A stretch of DNA of 30,947 nucleotides from Ga0077536 sp943370145 (GTDB lineage Bacteria; Pseudomonadota; Gammaproteobacteria; Ga0077536), in NCBI GenBank assembly GCA_943370145.1, contig CALRPY020000053.1, positions 1 to 30,947 on the forward strand, written 5' to 3'. The stretch's first letter is position 1. Each line of letters starts with the position of its first letter. The position numbers and the translations under genes were made by a program. Of the stretch, positions 1 through 9,020 are shown piece by piece. The notes beneath the pieces are model-generated. The model was not told where the DNA came from. It saw nothing but the letters and a program-made list of their open reading frames with translations, and searched no databases.

Positions 1-2
1 TC

Positions 3-95
3 GCCGCCGCCGACGCCGCCTTCGCCTGGTTCGGCACGGCCGGCGAGCACGCGCCGGCACCCGGCGACGCGCGCGCGCTCGGCGTCGCAGCCTGA
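3..95 (+). CDS. C-terminal fragment of an unidentified protein
   Basis: An open frame enters from the left edge and ends at a TGA at 93-95. The visible 30 residues are Ala-rich (ending ALGVAA) with one aromatic patch (FAWFG). Codon use is GC-rich at third positions like the other genes here, which supports real coding sequence, but nothing identifies the family. It could also be a chance open frame, since alternative frames in this GC-rich DNA are often open. Confidence 0.4.
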   Translation, partial: AAADAAFAWFGTAGEHAPAPGDARALGVAA

Positions 96-625
96 GCGTG
101 GGTTTGACCGCGCAGGCGGGTCGGTCGCCCTGACGGCCGTCTCCATGTCACATTTTCCGCGGCCGTGCCACGTGAAGCCGTTGTCCGCCCTGTGTCGAAT
201 GGCGGTCGCGGCCGCAGCGATGCGGGATAGCCACCGGGAACGCCGAGAGCACCGAGGGGATCGCATGGACAGGTGCCGCCTGGAAGGCACTGCCGCGGCG
301 GCGGCGCATCCCGCAATTCACCGTTCGTCTCCGTGTCCTCCGCGCTCTCCGTGGTGAAACCCAGCGTTGCCGCGGCAACAGGCGCCGGATTTTGATCACG
401 GAGCGCACGGAGAAGTCGCATTTTCGAGCGTGGTCCGGGCAATGGCCATGACGTCGACCGCTGGCTCAGCCCCACTCGAATAATCTCGGTGTTCTCGGTG
501 TTCTCTGTGGCCCAACAGCACGTGGACACCGGCACCCGCGTCCAGATGTGGTCAGGAGAGAGCCCTAGCGGGAAGGCGCAGGGTCGGCGCTAGAATGCCG
601 ACGCCACCATCATCCGGGTTTACCC
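96..625. repeat. Intergenic repeat region A with imperfect inverted repeats
   Basis: No convincing gene lies in this 530-base stretch. It carries fragments of a repeat family also found at about 13146-13660 and 18650-18880. The signature 'CTCCGTGGTGAAAC' at 347-360 faces 'GATCACGGAGCGCACGGAG' at 394-412 as an imperfect inverted pair. An outer pair is formed by 229-262 (GCCAC, then GCCGAGAGCACCGAGG) and 484-512 (CTCGGTGTTCTCGGTG, then CTGTGGCC). The part from about 331 to 555 aligns along its length with 18652-18872, including an identical GCTCAGCCCCACTCGAA. A possible -10 element TAGAAT at 591-596 serves the downstream gene; I see no good -35. Confidence 0.7.
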
Positions 626-3600
626 ATGCGCCCTGCCTCGCCGCCGAGCCGTTTCGCCCTCGCCGTCCTGTTCAGCCTGCTGGCCGCGTCGGGCGCCGCC
701 GACGCCGCGGCGCGCGTCGCGCAGTTCTCGCCGACCGGGAGCGTCAAGAGTCCGCGCCAGGTCCAGGCGCGCTTCGACGCGCCGATGGTCCGCTTCGGCG
801 ACCCTCGGGTCGAGGGCCCCTTCGAGGTGGACTGCGCGGCGCCGGGACGGGGACGCTGGGTCGACAGCCGCAACTGGGTTTACGACTTCGATGACGAGCC
901 GCCGGGCGGCCTGCGCTGCCGCTTCACGCTGCGCGCCGGGCTCGAGGACGCCGAGGGACAGGCCATCGGCGGCGCACGCAGATTCGAGTTCGACACCGGC
1001 GGCCCCGCCATCCTGCAGAGCGAGCCGTGGGAAGGTTCACAAATCGACGAGGAGCAGGTCTTCCTGCTCGGGCTCGACGCACCGGCGACCCGCGCGAGCA
1101 TCGAGGCGCATGCGCACTGTCGCGTCGACGGCATCGTCGAAGCCATCGACGTCGAAGTCCTCGACGGAGCCGAACGGGCGGCCGTGCTCGACGCGAGCCC
1201 CTGGTTCGTGCGGCGCTATGCCGCGGCCCTCTTGAAGGGGCGCTATGAAAGCGAGCTGGTCGCACGCTCACCGGCCGACGAAGACGCGGTGCGCGCCCGC
1301 TACGACGCGCTGCTCAACGGGCCGGACTCGAAAGTGGTGGCGGTGCGCTGTCGCCAGCGGCTGCCGAACAACGCCAAGGCAGAGCTGGCCTGGGGCGCCG
1401 ACATTGCGACGCCTGACGGCGCGCGAGGCGCGGCCACGCAGACGCTGGCCTGGACGGTGCGACCAAGCTTCGAGGCGACGTTCAGCTGCCAGCGCATGCA
1501 CCGGAACGCGCAATGCATCCCGGTGCTCGGCATGCGCCTGTCGTTCTCCGCGCCGATTGCACGTGAACTCGCGGCCGCGGTCAGGCTGCAGGGCCCGGAG
1601 GGCGAACGCCACTCGCCGACACTCGACGGGGGCGCGCAGGATGCCTTCGTCACGGGCCTGCAGTTCAAGGGCCCGCTGCCGGCGCGCACCGCGTTCACGC
1701 TGCAACTGCCGCCCGCGATCGTCGACGATGCGGGACGGCCGCTCGCCAACCAGCACAGCTTTCCACTGAAGGTCGCAACCGACGACGACCCGCCGCTCGC
1801 GAAATTCGCCGCGAACTTCGGCATCGTCGAGTTGCACGGCGATCCGGCGCTGCCGGTGACCGTGCGCAATCTCGAGCCCAACATCCTCAGGCGCGCGCCC
1901 GAGCCTGCGCCACCGCCGCCGAGCCTGTCGGGATTCGTCAACGACGTGACGCGTCGCGCACTGCGCATGGATGAACCCGCGCCGGAAGCACCGCTGGCAG
2001 TCGCCTCGATACGCGGCCGGGTCCTCAGGCTGCCGGCCGACGACGTCGCCGCGATCGCCGGCTGGTTCACCGCGGTCGAGACCGCGCAGCGCAACCAGTA
2101 CGCGTGGAACGAGGAAACGCAGGAGTACGGCATCACGCAGCGCGCCGGGGAAACCGAGGTCCTGCGCAAGACGCGCGACGCCACCCTGCTCGAAGTGCCG
2201 CGGGCAGCCCCGGCGAAGGGTTTCGAAGTGATCGGGATCCCGCTGCGCGAGCCCGGCTTCTATGTCGTCGAGCTCGCGAGCCCGCGGCTGGGCGCGAGTC
2301 TCTTCGGCAGGGACGGCACCTACTTCGTGCAGTCCCTCGCGCTCGTCACCAACCTCGGCGTGCACCTGAAGCTCGGACGAGAATCCTCGCTCGCCTGGGT
2401 CACTGCGCTCGACAGCGGCCAGCCGGTTGCCGGCGCGGACGTCACAATCAAGGACTGCGCGGGCACCACGCACTGGCAGGGCAACACCGACGCCCAGGGC
2501 ATCGCCCGCATCGACGTCGCGCTCCCGGCGCCGGACCAGCGCCCCGCCTGCGACTGGAATCCACGCGGCCTCGTCGCCGTCGCCCGCGTGGGGAATGACG
2601 TCGGCCTCGTCGCGTCGCACTGGAACGACGGCATCGCCACCTGGCAGTTCGGCCTGCCGATGCCGGGCAACCCAGCGCCTCGGCTGGCGAGCACCGTCTT
2701 AGACCGCACGCTGTTCCAGCGCGGGGAGACCGTGCACATGAAACACGTGTTGCGCCATCACACCGGCACGGGTTTCGCGCACTGGTCACCGGCGACGCTC
2801 GATTTCCGCATCCGCCACGAGGGCAGCAACGACGAATTCACGCTGCGCGCCGACACCGCGACCGGCGGCGGCACGTCGACGTGGGCCGTGCCGGTCGACG
2901 CGAAGCTCGGCACCTATCAGCTCGAACTCCGGGATGGCGAACAGTGGCTGGCCGCCGGCAGTTTCCGCGTCGAAGCCTTTCGCGTGCCGCTGCTGCGCGC
3001 CGAAGTGCAGCCGCGCGGCCTGCCCGTCGTCAACGACGACGCGGTGCAACTCGACGTGCAGGTCAACTACCTCGCCGGCGGCCCGGCCGGCGGCCTGCCG
3101 ATCAAGGTCCGCGGCGCATTGCGGCCGCGCCCGATCAGCTTCGGCGACTATCCGGAATTCACGTTCATGAACGGCGACGTGCGCGAAGGCGTCACGGAGC
3201 ACGCCGAGCAGGCGTGGAGCGCGATGGGTGCGGAGGACGCCGGCGACCAGGTGCTCCCGACCCAGGCCGCCAGCCTCGACGCGCAGGGCGGTACACGCGT
3301 GACGCTCGCGGGCCTCGTGGCACGCGACACACCGGCGAGCCTCGTCGCCGACGTCGAGTACCAGGATCCGAACGGCGAGACACTGAGCACCGCGACGACC
3401 GTGCCGGTGTGGCCCTCGCGCATCGTGCTCGGCCTCAAGCCCGAGGGCTGGGCGCTGAACCAGGCGCGTTACCGCTTCCAGGTCGTCGCCCTCGATCTCG
3501 ACGGCGAGCCCTTGCCCGACGTGGCCATCAGCGTCGACCACTTCCAGCGCAGCACCTGGTCGCACCGCAAGCGGCTCGTCGGCGGCTTCTACGCCTACGA

Positions 3601-6436
3601 GAACCGGACCGAGACCCGCCGGCTCGACGTCGCCTGCGAAGGCCGGACCAACGCGCAGGGCCTGCTCGACTGCGAGGCGAGCTCCCCCGTTTCCGGCAGC
3701 GTCGTGCTGCGCGCAAGCGCACGGGACGCCCAGGGCCGGCGCAGCGTCGCGCATCGCGAGATCTGGATCGCGGCAGGTGACGAGTGGTGGTACGCGGTGG
3801 CCGATCACGACCGCATGGATCTCGTCCCGGAGCGCAAGCGTTACGAACCGGGCGAAACCGCCCGCCTGCAGGTGCGCATGCCGTTCCGTGAAGCGCAGGC
3901 GCTGGTCACCTTCGAACGCGAGGGCGTGCTCGAGTCTTTCGTGACCACGCTGTCGGGCAAGTCCCCGGTCGTCGAACTGCCGATCCGCGGCCACCAGGCA
4001 CCGAACGTGTTCGTCTCCGTGCTCGCGGTGCGCGGACGCGATGCGGCGGTCCAGCCGACCGCGCTGGTCGATCTCGGGCGGCCGGCCTACAAGCTCGGCA
4101 TGACCGAACTGCGCGTGGGCTGGCGCACGCACCAGCTCGACGTGAAGGTCACGCCGGAACGCACGAGCTACCGCGTGCGCGAGGAAGCCGTGGTCGACGT
4201 CGAGGTGACGCGCGCCGACGGCAAGCCGCTCGGCGCCGATGCGGAAATCGCGCTCGCCGCGGTCGATGAAGGCTTGCTCGAACTGCGGCCCAATGACAGC
4301 TGGGCGCTGCTCGACGCGATGATGGGACGGCGTGGCATCGAGGTGCAGACCGCCACCGCGCAGATGCAGGTGATCGGCCGCCGCCATTACGGCCGCAAGG
4401 CGGTCGCGCCCGGTGGCGGTGGTGGCAGCGGCGGCGGTAGTCGCGCACTGTTCGACACGCTGTTGTCATGGCAGCCGAAGATCAAGCTCGACGCCCGCGG
4501 GCGCGCGCGGCTCACCGTGCCCCTGAACGATTCGCTGTCGGGCTTTCGCATCGTTGCGGTCGCGACATCGGGCGCCGGGCATTTCGGGACCGGTGCGGCG
4601 AGCATCCGCACGACGCAGGAACTGATGCTGTTCTCCGGACTGCCGCCGGTCGTGCGCAGCGGCGATCGCTACCGCGCGACGTTCACGGTGCGCAACGCCG
4701 GCGACGGGCCGCTCGAGGCGGACCTGCGCGCCGCCGTCGCGGTCCCTGACACGCCGGCGCTGGCGCTGCCCGCACGGCGCGTGACGCTGGCGGCCGGTGC
4801 CGCGCAGGAAGTCGCGTGGGACTACACCGCGCCGGCCAGCGCCGGCGAGCTGCGCTGGACCGTCGACGCGCGCGCCGGGTCGCCCGACGCGGCGGACAGT
4901 GTTTCGGTCACCCAGCGCGTGCTGCCGGCGGTCCCCGTGCGCACGATGCAGGCGACGCTGGCGCAGCTGCGCGCACCATTGGCGCTTCCCGTCCAGCGCC
5001 CGGCCGACGCGCTGCCAACCCTCGGCGGCATCGAGATCGGCCTGAGCCCGCGCCTCGTCGACAGCCTCGACGGCGTGCGGCGCCACATGACGGCCTATCC
5101 CTACCGCTGCCTCGAACAGCGCGCGTCGCGCGCGGTCGCGCTGCAGGACCAGCGCCAGTGGGATGCGCTGATGGCGGAACTGCCGGCCCATCTCGACAGC
5201 GACGGCCTCGCGAAATATTTCGCGGCGCCCGGCCCGGGCAGCGAGGTGCTGTCGAGCTATCTCCTCGCGCTGGCTGCCGAGGCGGAATGGACCATTCCCG
5301 ATGCCACACGGCAACGCCTGCGCAACGGCCTCGTCGGCTTCATCGAGGGTCGCATCAGCCGCGATTCGCCACTGCGCACGGCGGATCTCGTGCTGCGCAA
5401 GCTGGCCGCGATCGAGGCGCTGGGCCGCTATCCGGAAGGCATCGACAACGGCTGGCTCGACAGCCTCGATCTGGCCCCCGCGCTGTGGCCGACCTCCGGC
5501 GTCATCGACTACATCGACATCCTTCGCCGCCATGACTCGCTGCCCGACCGCGACGCACGCCTCGCCGACGCGCTGCGCGAACTGCGCACGCGCTTCACTC
5601 TGCAGGGCAGCGCACTGCGCTATGCGGGCGGGGCACGCGACGCGCTGTGGTGGCTGATGCTGTCGCCCGATGTCAATGCGAACCGCGCGCTGCTCAGCGT
5701 GCTGGCGCGCGAGGACTGGGCGGACGATCTGCCGCGACTCGTCAGCGGCAATCTCGGCCGGCAGCGCAACGGCCACTGGGATACCACGCCCGCCAACGCC
5801 TGGGGCGTACTGGCGCTGAAGCGCTTCTCCGCGCGCTTCGAATCGACCGCCGTCAGCGGCCGTACGCGGGCGACCATCGGCGACGTCGAGCATCTCGCCG
5901 ATTGGGGCCAGGGCGCCATCCCGCCGCATACCTTCGAGTGGCCCGCCGGCCCGGCCACGCTGGCAGTCACGCACGCGGGCGCGGGCGCGCCGTGGGTTGC
6001 CGTACAGAGCCGAGCGGCCGTGCCGCTGCGCGAGCCGCTGTTCGCCGGTTTCCGGATCACGCGCAGCGTGACGCCGGTGGCGCAGCAGGCGCCTGGTCGC
6101 TGGCAACGCGGCGATACCTACCGCGTGCGTCTCGAACTTGCCGCCCAGGCCGACATGACCTGGGTGGTCGTCAGTGACCCGCTGCCCGCGGGCGCGGTCG
6201 CGCTCGCGAATGCGGGCATGACCGAGGCCACGGTGCGCCCGCTGTTCGAGGAGCGCGGGCAGGACGTCTATCGCGCGTACTTCGACTTCGTGCCACAGGG
6301 GAACTGGCAGCTCGAATACACGGTGCGCGTGAACAACGTGGGTGAATTCCAGCTGCCGCCCACGCGGGTCGAGGCGATGTACGCGCCGGACATGTTCGGC
6401 GAGCTGCCCAACGCCGCCGTCACGGTCGAGCCTTGA
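626..6436 (+). CDS. yfhM: Alpha-2-macroglobulin family protein with thioester (YfhM type)
   Basis: Bacterial alpha-2-macroglobulin, 1936 residues, thought to trap proteases in the periplasm by a bait region and a reactive thioester. A signal peptide is visible (Arg-9, hydrophobic run about 10-22, AxA-type site near residue 27). There is no lipobox Cys, unlike the lipoprotein YfhM of E. coli. Repeated macroglobulin beta-domains fill roughly residues 30-1270. A Gly/Ser-rich linker (codons at about 4411-4440) precedes the conserved segment starting FDTLLSWQPKIKLD at residue 1276. The thioester motif CLEQ is intact at residues 1495-1498, followed by the helical thioester domain. The final beta-domain ends at NAAVTVEP. 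It is longer than E. coli YfhM (about 1650). The ATG at 626 is chosen because it gives the signal peptide. pbpC follows with a 4-base overlap, the usual partner in this family. Confidence 0.93.
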   Translation: MRPASPPSRFALAVLFSLLAASGAADAAARVAQFSPTGSVKSPRQVQARFDAPMVRFGDPRVEGPFEVDCAAPGRGRWVDSRNWVYDFDDEPPGGLRCRFTLRAGLEDAEGQAIGGARRFEFDTGGPAILQSEPWEGSQIDEEQVFLLGLDAPATRASIEAHAHCRVDGIVEAIDVEVLDGAERAAVLDASPWFVRRYAAALLKGRYESELVARSPADEDAVRARYDALLNGPDSKVVAVRCRQRLPNNAKAELAWGADIATPDGARGAATQTLAWTVRPSFEATFSCQRMHRNAQCIPVLGMRLSFSAPIARELAAAVRLQGPEGERHSPTLDGGAQDAFVTGLQFKGPLPARTAFTLQLPPAIVDDAGRPLANQHSFPLKVATDDDPPLAKFAANFGIVELHGDPALPVTVRNLEPNILRRAPEPAPPPPSLSGFVNDVTRRALRMDEPAPEAPLAVASIRGRVLRLPADDVAAIAGWFTAVETAQRNQYAWNEETQEYGITQRAGETEVLRKTRDATLLEVPRAAPAKGFEVIGIPLREPGFYVVELASPRLGASLFGRDGTYFVQSLALVTNLGVHLKLGRESSLAWVTALDSGQPVAGADVTIKDCAGTTHWQGNTDAQGIARIDVALPAPDQRPACDWNPRGLVAVARVGNDVGLVASHWNDGIATWQFGLPMPGNPAPRLASTVLDRTLFQRGETVHMKHVLRHHTGTGFAHWSPATLDFRIRHEGSNDEFTLRADTATGGGTSTWAVPVDAKLGTYQLELRDGEQWLAAGSFRVEAFRVPLLRAEVQPRGLPVVNDDAVQLDVQVNYLAGGPAGGLPIKVRGALRPRPISFGDYPEFTFMNGDVREGVTEHAEQAWSAMGAEDAGDQVLPTQAASLDAQGGTRVTLAGLVARDTPASLVADVEYQDPNGETLSTATTVPVWPSRIVLGLKPEGWALNQARYRFQVVALDLDGEPLPDVAISVDHFQRSTWSHRKRLVGGFYAYENRTETRRLDVACEGRTNAQGLLDCEASSPVSGSVVLRASARDAQGRRSVAHREIWIAAGDEWWYAVADHDRMDLVPERKRYEPGETARLQVRMPFREAQALVTFEREGVLESFVTTLSGKSPVVELPIRGHQAPNVFVSVLAVRGRDAAVQPTALVDLGRPAYKLGMTELRVGWRTHQLDVKVTPERTSYRVREEAVVDVEVTRADGKPLGADAEIALAAVDEGLLELRPNDSWALLDAMMGRRGIEVQTATAQMQVIGRRHYGRKAVAPGGGGGSGGGSRALFDTLLSWQPKIKLDARGRARLTVPLNDSLSGFRIVAVATSGAGHFGTGAASIRTTQELMLFSGLPPVVRSGDRYRATFTVRNAGDGPLEADLRAAVAVPDTPALALPARRVTLAAGAAQEVAWDYTAPASAGELRWTVDARAGSPDAADSVSVTQRVLPAVPVRTMQATLAQLRAPLALPVQRPADALPTLGGIEIGLSPRLVDSLDGVRRHMTAYPYRCLEQRASRAVALQDQRQWDALMAELPAHLDSDGLAKYFAAPGPGSEVLSSYLLALAAEAEWTIPDATRQRLRNGLVGFIEGRISRDSPLRTADLVLRKLAAIEALGRYPEGIDNGWLDSLDLAPALWPTSGVIDYIDILRRHDSLPDRDARLADALRELRTRFTLQGSALRYAGGARDALWWLMLSPDVNANRALLSVLAREDWADDLPRLVSGNLGRQRNGHWDTTPANAWGVLALKRFSARFESTAVSGRTRATIGDVEHLADWGQGAIPPHTFEWPAGPATLAVTHAGAGAPWVAVQSRAAVPLREPLFAGFRITRSVTPVAQQAPGRWQRGDTYRVRLELAAQADMTWVVVSDPLPAGAVALANAGMTEATVRPLFEERGQDVYRAYFDFVPQGNWQLEYTVRVNNVGEFQLPPTRVEAMYAPDMFGELPNAAVTVEP

Positions 6437-8610
6437 CGCCACGCCTCCTCGCGCTGCTGTGCTGCCTGTGGCTCGCGCCGGAGGCCGCGGTGCGGGCCGC
6501 GCCGCCAGCGCTGGACGACGTGAAGGCGGCGCATCCGGCCAGCGAGTCGCGGCTCTTCGATCGCCACGGCGTGCTGCTGCACGAGGTGCGAACCGATCTC
6601 AGCCGGCGCCGGGGCCAGTGGATCCCCTTCGGCGACATCTCACCGCGCCTGCGCGAGAGCGTCGTCGCGCTGGAAGACCGGCGATTCTTCGCGCATCACG
6701 GCATCGACTGGCTGGCGCTGGCGGCAGCCGCGCGCGACACGCTGCTCGGCCGCACGCGCGGCGCGAGCACGATCACGATGCAGGTCGCGGCACAGCTCGA
6801 CCCCGCACTGCGGGCGCCGGCGCGGCGCAGCCTGCGCCAGAAGTGGCGGCAACTGCAGGCGGCACGCGCGCTCGACGCGAGCTGGCGCAAGCAGGAGATC
6901 CTCGAGGCCTATCTGAACCTCGCCACCTTCCGCGGTGAACTGCAAGGCGTCGACAGCGCGGCGCGCGCGCTGTTCGCGAAGTCGGCGACGGGCCTGGACG
7001 CCCACGAGGCACTGCTGCTCGCCATGCTCCTGCGCAGCCCCAATTCGACACCCGCCGCGGTCGCGGCCCGCGGCTGCCGCCTCGCCCCGCTGCTTGCGCC
7101 GGCCATCGACTGCGCGCGACTGGCCCGCGTCGCGCACGCCGCACTGCGTTCACCGCCCGGGCTGCGCCCTGCGGCCAATGCGGCCCCCCACGCGGCGCGG
7201 CGCCTGCTCGGGGCCGGCACCGGCAACGTCACGAGCACGCTGGTGGCCGACGTCCAGCGCATGGCCATGGACAGCCTCCGGAAGCAGTTGCGCCAGCTCG
7301 CCTCGCGCAACGTGCGCGACGGCGCAGTGCTCGTGGTCGACAATGCGACCGGCGAGATACTCGCCTATGTCGGCAACGGCGGCGCGCTGTCCTCCGCGCA
7401 GCATGTCGACGGCGCGCGCGCGCTGCGCCAGGCGGGGTCGACGCTCAAGCCTTTTCTCTACGCGCTGGCCATCGAGCAGAAGCTGCTGACCGCCGCATCG
7501 CTCCTCGAGGACAGCCCGGTCAACCTGGCGACGCCGACGGGCCTCTACGTGCCGCAGAATTACGACCACACGTTCCGGGGCCTCGTCAGCCTGCGCGTCA
7601 GCCTCGCGGGCTCGCTGAACGTGCCGGCCGTGCGCACGCTGATGCTGCTCGGCCCCGATCGCCTGCTGGAGCGCCTGCGCCGGCTCGGCTTCGACAATCT
7701 CGACCGCGACGGCGACTACTACGGCTACGCGCTCGCGCTGGGTTCGCCCGAGGTGACACTGTGGCAGCTCGTCGACGCCTATCGCAGCCTGGCCCGCGGC
7801 GGCCGCCGTACGCCACTGCGCCTCGGCCCCGGCGCCGCCGATGCGGCGACAAGCGGGCCCGCCGGTCGCCCGCCGGTGCAGGAGGACGCGAGTTTCATCA
7901 TTGGCGACATCCTTGCCGATCGCGACAGCCGCAGCCGCGCCTTCGGTGTCGACAATCCGCTGAACCTGCCGTTCTGGGCCGCCGTGAAGACCGGAACGAG
8001 CAAGCAGATGCGCGACAACTGGTGCATAGGCTACACGTCGCGGTACACGGTCGGCGTCTGGGTCGGCAATTTCGACGGCGCGCCGATGTGGGAGGTGTCC
8101 GGGCTCACGGGCGCAGCGCCGGTGTGGGCCGAGGTGATGAGGGCGCTGCACGCGAATGACCCGCCCGCGCCACCGGCCGCGCCGCCGGGTGTGGAACGCA
8201 GGCCGATCGACTTCGTGCGCGACCTCGAAGCCCCGCGCGACGAATGGTTCATCGCCGGGACGGCAGGCGATCGCCCCGGCCTGCGCCGGCCCGCGGCGAC
8301 GGCGCCGCGCATCGCCTATCCGGGTCGGGACAGCGTGCTGGTCGTCGACCCCGACATTCCACCGGCGGCACAACGCGTGATCTGGACGATGCGGCCCGCG
8401 CGCGACGAACTCCGGTGGCAACTCAACGGCTTGCCGCTCGACGGCGACAGCTGGCAGCCGCGCCCCGGCAGTTACACGCTCGAACTCGTCGACGACGCAC
8501 GGCGGGTGCTGGACGCGGTGAACTTCACCGTGCGCGGCGCGCTTGCGCCGGACGCAGCCTCAGCGGCAGGGAAAGGCGCGGGCGTAGGCGGCGGCAATCA
8601 GGCGCGTTGA
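6433..8610 (+). CDS. pbpC: Penicillin-binding protein 1C
   Basis: Bifunctional peptidoglycan glycosyltransferase/transpeptidase, 725 residues, acting on the periplasmic side of the inner membrane. A short hydrophobic N-terminus (residues 4-16) is a signal or anchor. The glycosyltransferase domain shows EDRRFFAHHG at 81-90, with the catalytic Glu first, and GASTITMQ at 110-117. The transpeptidase shows SxxK as STLK at 336-339, SxN as SLN at 394-396 and KTGTS at 519-523. A C-terminal beta domain typical of PBP1C (BiPBP_C) spans about 640-715. The start is TTG at 6433, overlapping the stop of the macroglobulin gene by 4 bases (TTGA), so the two are probably translationally coupled. Pairing of PBP1C with a macroglobulin is the known yfhM-pbpC arrangement and suggests repair of the wall after attack. 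The last 51 bases overlap the convergent gene on the minus strand. Confidence 0.95.
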   Translation: MTPRLLALLCCLWLAPEAAVRAAPPALDDVKAAHPASESRLFDRHGVLLHEVRTDLSRRRGQWIPFGDISPRLRESVVALEDRRFFAHHGIDWLALAAAARDTLLGRTRGASTITMQVAAQLDPALRAPARRSLRQKWRQLQAARALDASWRKQEILEAYLNLATFRGELQGVDSAARALFAKSATGLDAHEALLLAMLLRSPNSTPAAVAARGCRLAPLLAPAIDCARLARVAHAALRSPPGLRPAANAAPHAARRLLGAGTGNVTSTLVADVQRMAMDSLRKQLRQLASRNVRDGAVLVVDNATGEILAYVGNGGALSSAQHVDGARALRQAGSTLKPFLYALAIEQKLLTAASLLEDSPVNLATPTGLYVPQNYDHTFRGLVSLRVSLAGSLNVPAVRTLMLLGPDRLLERLRRLGFDNLDRDGDYYGYALALGSPEVTLWQLVDAYRSLARGGRRTPLRLGPGAADAATSGPAGRPPVQEDASFIIGDILADRDSRSRAFGVDNPLNLPFWAAVKTGTSKQMRDNWCIGYTSRYTVGVWVGNFDGAPMWEVSGLTGAAPVWAEVMRALHANDPPAPPAAPPGVERRPIDFVRDLEAPRDEWFIAGTAGDRPGLRRPAATAPRIAYPGRDSVLVVDPDIPPAAQRVIWTMRPARDELRWQLNGLPLDGDSWQPRPGSYTLELVDDARRVLDAVNFTVRGALAPDAASAAGKGAGVGGGNQAR

Positions 8611-8934
8611 GGGCTCGCGCAGCTCACTGCCGGCGCCGTCGAGATAATCGAGCACGATTTTGCGCAAGCGGTCCGGCGGCACTTCCGCCGGCATGCACCA
8701 CTGCGAGTCCGCAAGCCCCCAGGCCGCGACGACTTCGTGCATGTCCGCGACGATGATGAGTTCGTTGAGACAGGCGCCCCGCCGCGCTTCACCGGCGCAG
8801 CGCGCGCGCAGCTCGTGGCCGTCGATCCGGGCGTCGTCCGCCGGCGCGGCGGCGCAGGCGAGGGCCAGCAGCACGCCGGCAAGCGGGGAGCCGCTGAAGC
8901 GGCGCGACATTCTCATCTTCGGGGCCCTCGACAT
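8560..8934 (-). CDS. Small secreted Rap1a/Tai-like protein
   Basis: About 124 residues with an N-terminal signal peptide (Arg-rich start, hydrophobic LAGVLLALACAAAPA, then ADDAR). The mature part has the spacing of the Rap1a/Tai family: a Cys early, 'CLNEL', a central 'WCMPAEVPPDRLRKIVLDYL' and a terminal 'AYARAFPC'. Rap1a/Tai proteins are known as immunity proteins against type VI secretion amidase effectors, but many chromosomal members have no effector nearby and an unknown role. No effector or T6SS gene is seen here, so an immunity function is only a family hint. The ATG at 8934 is chosen for a GGGA about 7 bases upstream; ATGs at 8916 and 8910 also leave the signal peptide. It is convergent with pbpC and overlaps its last 51 bases. 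Confidence 0.75.
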   Translation of the reverse strand: MSRAPKMRMSRRFSGSPLAGVLLALACAAAPADDARIDGHELRARCAGEARRGACLNELIIVADMHEVVAAWGLADSQWCMPAEVPPDRLRKIVLDYLDGAGSELREPSTRLIAAAYARAFPCR

Positions 8935-9020
8935 GGAAATTCCCGACCGGATCCAGGCGGCGCCTCGGCGGCGGGTTTTCACGATGCCCCGGGGACGGGT
9001 TCTTGTTAACATCCCGCCCC

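Noticed and set aside
1268..4387. Minus-strand open frames of 450 and 533 codons
   Set aside because: Shadows of the macroglobulin gene with the same biased composition as other antisense frames.
4411..4440. Short GGT/GGC tandem run as a possible microsatellite or phase-variable tract
   Set aside because: Codons are mixed Gly and Ser and the run encodes an in-frame linker typical of this protein; too short and imperfect for phase variation.
4466..6442. 658-codon open frame on the minus strand
   Set aside because: Lies antisense to the macroglobulin gene; Arg/His/Gln-rich nonsense composition, no recognisable motif.
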